64,000 nt of DNA from Rhizopus sp. PT2906. Lineage: Eukaryota > Mucoromycota > Mucoromycetes > Mucorales > Rhizopodaceae. Below the pieces are notes generated by a model. That model saw only the letters and a list, made by a program, of their open reading frames with translations. It was not told the DNA's origin and made no database searches. The stretch spans positions 22,371 to 86,370 of the forward strand of contig JAMYHX010000141.1 of NCBI GenBank assembly GCA_025529335.1. The letters run 5' to 3'. Position numbers and translations under genes: made by a program. Every line of letters starts with the position of its first letter. The stretch's first letter is position 1. This document shows positions 34,187-45,849 of this stretch, piece by piece.

Positions 34187-36513
34187 ATGGCTAATAGTGT
34201 TGCAAGCAGTGACGATTCCTTTTATCATTTCACACCTGCAGATGAATTCTCTTTGCAGATAGCGCATATCTTCAAGATCATCGATCGACATTGGAAGAAG
34301 CTGATGTCAATTTCTATGAACCATGTCAGAGTTCGAAGGCCAAGTGATGAAGATGATCATTCAAGACAAGAAGAGGAGATTAAGAGAGCTTTCTATGAGC
34401 GTGAAAAGATCATGATGCAGTGCATGGAAGTACTGCTCGAGGCTGTTCGCGAAGGTAATACACTTTGCTTTGCTTTAAGCTCATCTCATAACTAATATCC
34501 CCCTACTCAGGCACTGGTTTCCTTGCGCTTCTCTCCGTTTTGGTGTTGCATCTTAGGGCTGATAATCCTGTATCCTTGGCCTTTATGCATCATGTCTTTG
34601 AGAAAGCTTCTTTGCCTGCTCTTGACACAATGGACCATGCTTCTGAAATGATCATTGGCAAACTGAACAAGAGACCAGGTAGACTCCAGCGTATGATCTC
34701 TCTCTTATGTGGCCGCTATCGTGAAGCTGCCAAGAAAGAACTTGTCCGTAAACAACTCATAAATCATTGGGTTATCGATAATTTCATGCGCCCTATTGTG
34801 GATCCCATGGCTGTCAGGACAAGACAGAATGCTGCTATTGTATGGGCTTTACTTGCCAAAAAGTATGCTGGTGAAATGGCTTGCCATATCTGGACAGAAG
34901 AGGTTGGCGACATTTTGATCAAATCATTGGCTAATCCTCAAGAAGATGTCTTGGTTCGTTTGTTTTGCTTGGTAGCTCTCGAAAGGTTTGCATTAACAGG
35001 TAAATAATTCCGAATTCATGAAGCATGAGCAATATTTATAATACTTATTACTTATAGCTTACTGCAAGGATCGCATCTACCATCATGATCTGAACATTCA
35101 TGAACTATTGCTGGCAATTGTTGCTGAATGTAATGAAGTCCTTCAACGTATCCATTTGCTCAATACTGGAAAAGCTCAAACTCCAACTCAGTTGAATGTT
35201 CCTCTCGCTGGTCCTTTGAGAGATGAATGGGCAAAGTACATTCAACTCAAGTCCTGTTGCCAATGGGCAGTAGATCATACTTTTGCTGACCCTCAAGTGG
35301 TAAATGGTTGCATGAAAAAATATATATACGTATATACTCATTTTATTTTACAGGTAAACCATTCTTGGGACCTCAGTCGTTTACGAATGATCATGAACCC
35401 TTATGATGCCACTTCTGGCTTAAAGATGACTGATAATGGTTTAATGGTAATTTAGAAACAATTTTTATAATGATTCATAGTTCTGACACTCAATTAGTTG
35501 CGTAACGATCTGAACCATTTTGAATCCGTCCGGGGAACTTCATGCGTTAGAAAAGGCAAATGGTACTATGAAGTGGTCATACTTACTAATGGAATTATCC
35601 AAATCGGATGGGCTTCCCATAATAGCAAGTTTTCTCCGGATGACGGTCATGCAGTAGGCGATGATATTGTAAGTTATATCATTTTCGTTCATGTTTGAGT
35701 ATTGACTGACTTTATTCTAATAGAACAGTTTCGCTTTTGATACATTCCGTTCCGCCGTCTGGGTTGCTGGTAAATGTCTTTATCCTGTTAGCATACTAGA
35801 TACTAGGTGTGCTATTGGTGATGTGGTCGGTTCTCTTTTGGATCTTGACAATGGCCGCTGTACTTATTACGTCAATGGTAAACTGATGCAAATGACTGTC
35901 GAGTTTAGTTGCATCCCAGGGATCAACGAACATCACTTTGGCCCCAATGGATTCGGCCTCTTCCCTGCCATCAGCGTCCATGGGCACCAACAAGTACGTG
36001 TAAATTTCGGTGATGAGCCTTGGATTTATAAACCTCATGTTAACTATCCTTACTGGGGCGCTAGCCAAGCTGGTGTACTGGATCCTGCCTATAGAAAGAA
36101 GGTCAAGTACTGGGTACATAAAAGAGGCAAGACCAGATTCAGTAATGCCTATTGTCCTACAGGCGGCCCTGTATTGCGTCCTCCTTCTGTTATCAATGTT
36201 GTTCCTAGTCATCAAGCTCCTCCTCCTGTCAATGACACTTCAAACGTAGACGATGATAATTTCGATGATATTCAGTCACCTCAATCGAATGATGGAGATG
36301 ATGATAATCTTTGCACTATTTGCTATGCAGAACCAGCTAATGTTCGCTTGCTTCCTTGCAAACATCAAGATATCGGTGTTAGCTGCGCCGCTATGATTAA
36401 GAAGTGGTAAGTTTAGCTCTCTTATTGTCTTTAGTGTTTCTAATCTTTCTTTTTATTATAGTCACTTATGTCGCCATAAGATTACAGGACGTTGCATTCT
36501 TAAAACGCTTTAA
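34187..36513 (+). CDS. SPRY-domain and RING-like protein, copy B
   Basis: Seven exons: 34187-34454, 34511-34999, 35058-35299, 35354-35446, 35498-35668, 35724-36406, 36462-36513; 665 residues. A helical N-terminal half (VWALLAKKYAGEMACHIW, AYCKDRIYHHDLNIHELL) leads to a SPRY domain (GKWYYEVVILTNGIIQIGWA, FAFDTFRSAVWVAGK, VNFGDEPWIYKP), then an acidic linker and a C-terminal RING-like finger beginning LCTICYAEP and ending CHLCR. The order is like RNF123/RSPRY1 E3 ubiquitin ligases, with SPRY for substrate binding. In PCKHQDIGVSC the fifth zinc ligand is Gly, as in copy A. Intron positions and phases are shared with copy A at 7778-9603, so the two arose by duplication of an intron-containing gene. 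Confidence 0.86.
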
Positions 36514-36998
36514 ATAATAATCAAATATACTACAATCTTACGACCATTGATAAATAATATCATGAATTAAATCATGTCATTTTTTATAAAGTCCTTTTAG
36601 AGCAGCTTTCAGCAAGGAAAGTCTGTTTGTATGTAAGCGTTAAGAAAGAGAGAAATGCATAGTGAAACTAGATAATATGTCAATGTCAAATTGAAGAAAA
36701 AACAAGCAAAAAGTGATACATTATCAATAGATAAGTACAGTCGATACATTCAATACAAGAATGTCTGTTACAACAACAACAACAAAACCCCTTAAAAAGA
36801 CCCAGTTCTTTTCCTTATAATCCCATTTAGACGTAATGAACGGTTTGACACGATGATTATGCGTCTTTCTATATAAATTGCACCTAGGCTATTTTGAATG
36901 CATGAATGGTTATCATTCTGATAGAAAATAATAAGAAAAAGGATTTTATTTTACAACAGTTAATGTCCATGCATATATCTTTATTTGCACCAAGCATT
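36514..36998. other. Convergent 3' spacer
   Basis: 485 bp between copy B of the SPRY-RING gene and the PTM1-like gene. It contains a CAA-repeat block (36770-36785). No gene was recognised. Confidence 0.45.
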
Positions 36999-39133
36999 TT
37001 AACTAGGCTTTCGAGCATTACCTGTAAGCCTTGCGTGCTCACTGTCATCCAGACTAAATCAATAAAGAATTAGATATCAATATACACAATTTATAGTTAT
37101 ACTTACTGATCATCATTGTCATCATCATCTTGATCAACGTGCAGTAGAGCGCTTTGATCTGCTCCCTTTCCTCCTCTGCTATTGTTGTATCGGTTATTTT
37201 TATTGATATCAGAGAGCTCTACTTTGTGGATCGGGTGGTTATCTTCTTCTTCATCAGTCAACTCTTCTCCTAGTTCAAAAACAGCAGACTCATCAACCAT
37301 GTGACGCTCTCCGCGTGCATGGCCAGTCGAGTGTCCATAACCTTCTTCTTCTGCTCTACGTAAACGTTCTTCCAAGTCAAGGGCTTCCTCTTCGTCTTGA
37401 CTGATCTGCATCAGGCCGTATCTTGCATTGTTGCTTGTAGGTCGCCATAAGACAACGATGACAAAGAAAACAACAAAATACAGAATGTTGAGTAAGCCGT
37501 CGAGCATGAACCATCGATACTTCCAGCTCTTTGCTGCCCATTCAAAATCCACATTGGTAGAATAAGCAAACATGTTGAGGATGAAGATCACAACTACAGC
37601 AAACACAGAAAAGACCAAAAGCCGGTAAAGGCGCTTGTACATCAGTACCTTAACATGCTGCTTACGGATTTCCAAGTCACGAATGGTGCCAGTGATCGAA
37701 TTGAGTGTCCAAACGTAAAAGATTGTCATTGTTATTGATAGAGGGAAAATAACAAGTAGGATCAAGTAACCAGCTGTTTCGGGAGATAGTAACATGGTAC
37801 CCAATGTGTAAACCACACCACATGCGAAATGTGTACAAGCAAGGATAATGCAGTATCTCATAGTTGAACCTAAGCTTGGCCTATGACGATGATGTTAATC
37901 ATACAAATGTCCTCTCTACTTGGCTGTCATAGCTCCATTTTATATGCAAATGTACTTACTTGACAACGCTATAACCCATACACACAATCAGCAACATGAA
38001 GAAAGACATACTAAGGCAAGATGGTAAGTAAAACATGCGGCTATTCAAATGATTATACATATATATATATGCGCATACCTGGTTCTTCCAGCATTGAGTA
38101 GTGCAACAAGAGCAAGTAAGCCATATGCTAACATTCAAAAATCAATATCCATCTCTTCCTATTTCCTATATCACTTACAAGCCTTTCCAGTTTGATTATA
38201 GGCCTCCCAGTAACCAAAGTTAAACGCCATTTCTACAACGAGGTAAAAAATAGCTGCAGACAAAAAGTGTTGAACGGGCAATATGTCTCTCCAATAACGG
38301 AAGCTTTGTACGAACCAGAAGATACCAACTGCCAAATAAACAAACGCAAACACACCATAAAGCTATATACGAACATGATTAGACTCCTGAAAACACAAAC
38401 GCGTCTTTTGATTTACCAAAAGCTTTGGATAGTCAGTCGCAGGTAGTTCGCCATATGGGAACTTCCACTCAACCCAGGCTTCGACAAAGCTGCTTGTTTG
38501 ATTGACAGCGGCAAGAGCCACACAGTAATAACCCGTTTTATCCACCTTATATAATGCTGCTTCCGTTTGGTTTCCCTTTAATTCCAATGTTTCAGTATAT
38601 ATACTAGTTGTGTTCTTTTGGTCTGATGGAATTGACATAATAAACTGTCCAAGCTGCGAAGACTTGCATAACTTGCGTGAAACAGCCTGTCTGTTACATA
38701 CATAAGCTGTCTATGGTTCATTGTTAGCCTCTATTTTCTCGTCTGTTTACTGCAAACTTACTTCACCAACTTCATCGTCATATGCTCCTAGTTTATCAAA
38801 GTCTTTCCACTCATAGACAAGTAAAGAAACCGTGCCTTGAGATTTAGGCCCGATGGAGACTAGATTAACAATGGGGTAAGACATTGTTCTCGTTGATAAT
38901 TTAATTTACTGTACCTTTAATATATGGCTGTGTGCCTCCAGGAATCGATTCCTTACTCCATACTCCAGAGCAAGAAGTAGGTGAATACTCATCGCTAGTC
39001 TATTTTCTATATTAGTATGCGTCTATTGAATATTTAAGTATATATGTTAACCAACCACATAAACTTCTACTGATGTTGCTAATGAAAGCAGACAAGCCAA
39101 GCATAATAATATGAACCATAGCTTTCTAGTCAT
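36999..39133 (-). CDS. PTM1/GPR107-family seven-transmembrane Golgi protein (Lu7TM/GOST)
   Basis: Nine exons, minus strand: 39133-39056, 38999-38915, 38859-38762, 38710-38417, 38362-38179, 38127-38079, 38010-37960, 37880-37107, 37053-36999; 555 residues. A signal peptide (LWFILLCLACLLSLATS) precedes a lumenal domain with Cys pairs (ending about residue 190), then seven membrane helices. The family hallmarks are FRYWRDILPVQHF and GYSVVKPSLGS, the latter the GYGVVKP motif of GPR107/TMEM87/PTM1. A long acidic cytosolic tail follows. These proteins work in Golgi and endosome traffic. The last exon is small: a strong donor (CA|GTAAGT) overlaps the in-frame TAA that would otherwise end the protein at 37103. 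Splicing adds about 17 residues (SEHARLTGNARKPS end). Confidence 0.88.
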
Positions 39134-39301
39134 TCTTGTAAGGCTTCTCTAATATCTAATAACAAAGCTGCCCAAATTACAGAAAAGAGAAAAAGAAATT
39201 TAAGCCCGATGGTCTTTGTTGAAGCCCCGCGTTGAAAAACAAAGCCAAGAAGTGCAATGTAACCAAGCATTTTATTGGGCACAAATTATAAAAATGTTTA
39301 T

Positions 39302-42300
39302 TTATAAATGGATGGATTCTGCTTGATTTTGCAAGTCTGATAAATCCTCATCATCTTCATCAACATCAAACTCGTCTTCTGAATCTGTTTCTTCAAGTAT
39401 AAAAGCTTCTTTACTGCTAGGCTCGGATATGATAAGTGATTCATCAATTGGTTCACGGTAAGCAGAGAGAATAGGTCTATCTGAATTTTTAAAGGCGATG
39501 TTGACAATGTAATCTTCAACAACCCAAGGAAAACTGAAGAATCTATTATATAAACCTATCTCCTTGGAAGAATTTGCATTCTCTGCTGGATGATAAGTTA
39601 CGTAATACCAAGCAGCTGCTTTTAATTCCATTTTTTCATCTACTTTATCCTTGGATATACCATCTTGTTGATAAAACTCTAGCTCAAAGCTGTGTCTCCA
39701 TGCTTTTTTCAATCGTGTGTATGCTTCCTTGACCTTGCGAGTGATGTCCTTTTTGTCGTTATGTGATATATACTTTGGCCAATGATCAATACATCCAGAT
39801 ACAAACTCAATTTCAGATTGAATTCCGTATTGTCCCATCAATAAACGTAGATCACTATCATACTTTACTCTTGTCGTTCTTGCTTCTAGAACATACTGAT
39901 GCATACCATCAAGATACAATCTAGGATCATAGTCGCATCTATTTAATAAGTATGGACGACTGTCAACTGATTGCAGTGTTCTGTGAATAAAGCCAAGAGG
40001 TTTGATGGATGGGTATGTCTTGAATGGATCCTTCTTCATGAAATCAGGAATTGGGTATTCATATACCTCTTCATTTAGCAATGGTCTTATTCCAGTTTTT
40101 ACATAATCTATCAAATAATCGCTCATGAGTCTAAAGGAAAGAAATCAAAAATTAAATTACCTATTGCTGTTGCTAATTGCTGTCCTAAGTGTAATGTAAG
40201 TCCATCATAAATATTTGCTCTGCATCGATCGGCAAAGGCTGTGTATGCATCTTTTAGCAGTTCTCTTCGATCCGCAGATATGTAATTTACAATGAATTTG
40301 ATAACATCACTGGCCAAAATATCACGACCGAGTTCTGGTGGGTTATCATTAGTAGAGTAAATCGGACTATGGCCTGTTTTCAAGGGCACCAGTCTTTGAT
40401 CCCATATGATCCTATCATAGAATAAATATATCAGTATATTAATTTATAAATATTTTACTCTTTCTTACGTAAAGTTATCTTCATCAGCATCATCATTGGA
40501 GCACTTGCCTGGTAGATCTGTCAGCTCATAAGCCGAGTAAATAAGCACGTTTGTGTGGTTTTTTAGTTTTGGCTTATTGACTGCGGTGGCGAGCACGACA
40601 TTACCCGGACTTAGAGAAGAGTCTCTAAAGATAACACAAGGACCCTCGATTATTTCACAGGCAGTATTGATGCCAGCCGACGTGGAAGTTTGGAAAAAGA
40701 CTTCACCTTGTTCCAAGCTACCTGTTTCATCCATAATAGCAAATGCCCTAGCACCATTCCTGATATAGAGCTTGTATTCATCCTTCAGTTGTTTCAAGAC
40801 TTTGTTCTGAAATGATATAATCAAATTCATGATAAAAGGATCTTGACGCTTTAGGAACCCAGAAAAGACAAGACGCTTGAAAGAATTTGTGAAATAACTG
40901 GAATAATATTCATCCATCAAGTCATTCAGTAGATTATCCTTGTTGGCCGCACCCATCAGGTAGCAGTCAACCATATTGTCTATCAAGTTTTGAAATACAC
41001 CAGGATGAATGCCCATGCTTGACAAGAGCAATATAGACTGTTTGTTAAGGTATGCTCGCTTCCTTTTGGATATCTTGATGACTTCCAACGTAAGTCGATC
41101 TGTGTTGAAATGGATTTGGCCTGATCGGAGTTGAACCTTGCGTTTTGGTAAAAAGCTGGATAGCATGAGAAGACCTTTACCACCTGCAAGATTGAACTTG
41201 ATAACGCTTGGTGTATACTTTAGTTCTAATGCTCCCTTAATATCGCGTGCCACTGCAGAAGACACTTTCCCACACTCTTTGGCAAAAATAAATCCATTCT
41301 GTTCATAATTATCGATTTCTTCTATCTCGTCTTTGATGATTTCGAGACTAGTCAATCTTTGTGCCATAACCTAAGATATATCATGTTATTTCACAAGTAC
41401 ATTTCTGATTTCTATCTATCCGTACCTGGCCAACGCTCGCAATATATCTAGGTACTGACTTGATCTCATCAAAGTCACCCATCCAATAAATGATTTTATC
41501 TCTGTTTAAATCGTCTGTAGGGGCGAAAAACCAACAGCTGTGATTACGCAAGTCGTCAGTAGAGGTACACAAGAATTCATATTGTCGGCCAGCCAGCAAA
41601 AGGCCCGATTTGAGCACCTTAAAAATGCGATTGTAGATGAGATCATTTTGCATTGGATAGGGTGAAGGTACGATCGAACTGAGTTCCTCATCTGTAAACT
41701 CAACGAGCAAGAACCGGTCGGCATATTCTTTAAACTGATACTGCAGGTGATTCATCTTTTGAAGAACAGGTTGAAGTGGATAGATGGATGTGGGAGTAAT
41801 GATCACTTTTCTAAGGTAAGTGTGGTCCTCGGGTATTGCCTCTGGTAGATTGGTGATATGAGGATTCTTCTTGAATACGTTATAAATGATAGCACCTGGG
41901 TTATAATGACGCTGTTGTCCAGCAGAGATTAAAGCGAGCAGTCTACAGGCAACATGTGATTCCAAGGTTTCGATTGCTTCAAAAAAGTCTTCTTCAATAT
42001 TGTACTCTCGCAATATTTTCAAGCACAGTGCATGCTGCAACATGTATTGAACCTCGAATGGTAGGCTTAATATACGTTCTTCACAGTCGATCTTTGGTTT
42101 GCGCGCTTTCATCACTTGAATCATTGTTGTATGCAATACCTTTTGTGTTGTTGCTGATTCTAGTCTCAAACTGAGTGCCTTGTGTGCATCATCATCAAGA
42201 GTAAGCTCAATCAAATATACAGACCAGCTATTTAAGCGAACTGAGGTTGAAGAGTTTGTATATGCTTTTATAGGATCTTTATTTTTTGGATGCTTTTCTG

Positions 42301-43026
42301 TATTAAGCGGTATCTCTGTTATTCTTTCCCAGCAGCTAAAATCAAAAAAGTTCTTTTCTTCTTGAGCATTTTTTAGTCTCCAAAAGTAGGCTGGATATTT
42401 AGCAGCAATAATAACTGTTGTTGAACCATTGGATCGTTTAATGACAACATCCTTTAGTGCTTCTTCATATCGTATGCGAAGACGATATTGACGATGAAGG
42501 TAATAAAAAAAGATCTCAACGTACTGCTCAAGCATATTAACGTGAAACTGAATTTTTGAGAGCGTGGACCATTCTTCTTGAAAGATAGAAGATGTTGATA
42601 ATCCACCTAAAGAGAGCTTCTCTCCTATAAATGGTTCACATCTCCATGTTATGTAATCATGCAGCGGGTACTGGCTTAGGTTCAGTTGATGGTTTCTGAC
42701 AAACAATGGCTTGGATATCAACTCATTTAGTCTAACTGCTGACCTATATTGATAAATTGATAAATTGTGCCACAAATGAAAAAAGACTATATTGTTTACG
42801 AGAAAACAACAGCGGTTTTGACTGTTGTATTATTTCTATGTATATGTATTTGCTTCACCACGCCATATTCTTCAAACAAATCCCAAAGATCTTCTCTTTT
42901 TATGCTTGGATGCAGGTTATGAACAATAACACATACGTCAGAAGCGCCTATATTAATAACATGTAAGCATAAATAAAGTTAGTTTATATATTACTTACTT
43001 AGGTAAGCAAACGGTAGATCATCCAT
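39302..43026 (-). CDS. Cellular RNA-dependent RNA polymerase with N-terminal RRM (RNA silencing)
   Basis: Six exons, minus strand: 43026-42999, 42947-42800, 42743-41426, 41370-40469, 40411-40161, 40107-39302; 1150 residues. Residues 10-80 form an RRM (VCVIVHNLHPSIKREDLWDL, then KTAVVFSSAVRL). The RdRP core contains GPCVIFRDSSLSPGNVV (family: RNPCLHPGDV), the catalytic region KCSNDDADEDNFTIIWD, and GQQLATAIDYVKTG (family: AVDFPKTG). This is the QDE-1/RDR-type enzyme that makes double-stranded RNA for Dicer. The catalytic loop usually reads DxDGD; here it reads DADED, keeping all three Asp but replacing Gly with Glu. The intron 40108-40160 was chosen because it alone restores AIDYVKTG in frame. 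It lies head-to-head with the GRF-SNF2 gene. Confidence 0.92.
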
Positions 43027-43444
43027 GCTTAATAAAAATAAAAAAGCAAGAAATAAAAAAAGATACTTGTGACTTTATATATCGACAATTTGAAAAAGTG
43101 GTCAAACGAGATCAAACTGGATTTAATATTACTATTACATCCTATTCGTCAAACTGATTAACCTTCAATTAACATAAGATACGCTTGTAGATAAACTCTA
43201 TAACTTCATATTTTATAATAGTCAATTTTTGATCTATATGCGCGTTCTTCGTATATACACACACACGTCCTTTTATAAAGCTGTTTAGGGACATGTTGTA
43301 CTTCTTTACTCTTTATCTACTTTCTCTCTTCTCTCATTTGACATATAAACAGTAAGCAACTGCATTTTGAGTAAATATTTTTTTTTTTCTTTCTCTTCAG
43401 AGACTGCTGCTTTTTTCTTTCCGTTTTCTATTTTTGGACGAATC
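43027..43444. promoter_or_regulatory. Bidirectional promoter between RdRP and GRF-SNF2 genes
   Basis: 418 bp separate the divergent starts. The plus-strand side has TATATAC (near 43253) and a strong CT-rich leader (43320-43440). The minus-strand side has ACTTTATATATCG near 43070-43085, about 45-55 bp upstream of the RdRP start, giving a TATA-like element on that strand. Confidence 0.45.
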
Positions 43445-45767
43445 ATGCCACAAACCTGTAGATGTGGTCAAGAGGCAATCATTTTGGAAGCAAGGGCACC
43501 AGGTCCTAATCAAGGGCGCTGGTATTGGAGAGTTGGTTCACTTACAATATCTCATGCATGAGCTAACCTACATTTTGTTCGATAGTGTGCATTCAATGCT
43601 TGTCGATTCTTTTGCTGGGACGAATCACCACACCAGTTTATTCGGCACCCAGTTGAAGCATATAGCTCTGGCAACACCTTATCAGGGAAACGCTGGGATT
43701 TGGGAAAAGGATATACACCTGCTACTTTAAGTACTGTGAATAATGTAGAAAGCGACTTTAACCCTTTAAATCGCTCCAAGACAAAGGTCGTATTCAGTCT
43801 TGTGTCTGATTCATACATCACTGTCGAATATTCTGAAAGCCCCACAATTTTACCTGTAATCAAAAATATCGATCATATTTCATGGAATGAGCAGTTGTCC
43901 AAGTGGGTCATACCTGCCACCTTGTATGCATATAAAAAGGCTATAAAGGCTTTACCTGTCAACACGCCAAACCTTCAGATTGAAATTGAACCCATTCCAC
44001 AACCTATCATACATACACTCCTTGTAAACCCTATTCAAATTAAAAATACATATAAGGAAGAGACAGAGTCATTTGGTGATGATGACATGATAGATATGGA
44101 CGTGATGGATCGTTGGAGTAAATTTGTTGAATCAGATATTTATTCTCAATTAAAAGAGTTTCAAAGAGAGGGCGTGAAACGTGCGATCGAAAGAAAGGGT
44201 AGACTGTTGATAGCCAACGAAAAGGGAGTAGGCAAAGTAGATGAAGCCTTAGCCATCGCTGCTGTCTACAGAAATGAATGGCCTATTTTGGTCGTTTGTC
44301 CGGAAGTACTATGTTTAACTTGGAAATACGCCATACAACAATTCTTTGATTTGGATGATGATGAGGTACAACATCTTCAGGAAGTAAAAGCAAATACATT
44401 TAATCCATCTACTGTGGTCAAAAGAAAAAAGCAGACGACTATAAGGAGAACTAAAAAGCAAAGACAGATCAACAGTCAAAATGTTGAGAACGATGAAGAA
44501 TACATTGTAAATGAAGAAGAAAAAGAAGAGGAGGAAGAAGAAGTAATATATAAGAATAGCAAACCAGCCCAATTCTATGTAGTGAATCACGAAGTTGCTA
44601 CTCGACGACGAAATCTACTTAAAAATGTTAGATTTAAAATGGTTATTTGTGATGGAACTCAATTTGTGAAGGCCAGAGGAGTAAATAGTTGGTACTTCAT
44701 ATGGACAGAAAGGACAGAAGTAGTCTAACTGCTTCACTTACTAGAATATCCACACTAAAGCTTTTGTTACTTTCTTGGGGGATCATCCTCGACTGATCAT
44801 GCTATCAGATACTGCCAGTCACTGCTTACCTGCAGAACTGTTTACTGGTATACAAGCGGTTGCTCCACAATTGGTCAGTACCTTTGACAAATTTGCCAAG
44901 CGCTATTGCGACCCCAAACAGTACATCTTTGGTTGGATATATGATGGTAAAAGAAATACGGAAGAGCTGGATTATATATTGGAAAAGATAATCTGGCATA
45001 GTCCAAAGATGATTGATATAGCATCACAATTACCAAGGACTATATATGAAACCATTACTGCACATATTAAGCGAGAAGAAAAAGTGAATACAGACATAGA
45101 TACTACGCTTTCAGTTATGGAACAAACACGTATTTATATGGACATGGTTAGTCTTCTTATATATATCCAGAAATATCAAAAATTAACAATTAGAATAGTA
45201 TGAAAAGACATGGCAAGCGAAAAAGAAGTTTATAAAAAGTTACTTTGAGTATATTTCTCAGAGCTTTAAAGAAAGCAAAATAGCAATCGTTCTTTACCAT
45301 AATGAAGGGCTAACTGAGTTTAAGGAGTACTTCAATTCAAAAGAGGTTAGAGCAAAAATGCACAAGATATGTTGAGGGGTACTAAACAATGCATTCGTAT
45401 AGATAAAGTTTGCAGATGTATGCAACTTTGACACGATTGATCAAGAATGCCAAAACTTCAATACAACTGTTCGCATAGCTTTAATAGACATGAAACTATC
45501 AGGACTGGATCCCGGATGCTTATGCGCAGCAGATATAGTCATTTGTTGTGAAGCTCCTCTACAAAGATCAAAAGCAAAACAGATTGAAAGTTATTTTGAG
45601 GTACTATTTTTTGAAATAGCTTGTGTGTAAGGACATGAATAACTGACTGTGCTTTCAATTAGAGTGAGGACCGTATAGGTCCGTTATTTATAAAATATTT
45701 AATGGCACCCAACACATTGGATGACATACAATGGCCCATACCAGATAATACAAACGACTATGAATAA
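43445..45767 (+). CDS. GRF-zinc-finger SNF2-family protein with degenerate ATPase motifs (SMARCAL1-like)
   Basis: Six exons: 43445-43531, 43586-44680, 44745-45146, 45199-45345, 45403-45600, 45663-45767; 677 residues. A GRF-type finger opens the protein (CRCGQEAIILEARAPGPNQG, RWYWRC, CRFFCWDE). A HARP-like region follows (ISWNEQLSKWVIPATLYAYK), then SNF2 lobe 1 (LKEFQREGVKRAIERKGRLL) and lobe 2 (RIALIDMKLSGLDPGCLCAA). The closest architecture is SMARCAL1, an annealing helicase at stalled forks. Catalytic motifs are broken: Walker A is EKGVGKV (normally DMGLGKT), the DEAH box is CDGTQF, and motif VI lacks its Arg pair. A Lys/Glu-rich insert splits lobe 1. It is likely an inactive nucleic-acid-binding factor. 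The first intron uses a GTTGGT donor. Confidence 0.82.
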
Positions 45768-45849
45768 TACTTATTTTTTTATTCAACTATGTAATAACTT
45801 ATTAAAAAGAAAATAAAGGCAGAATGTATATATATTTGTATAGGAGTCT

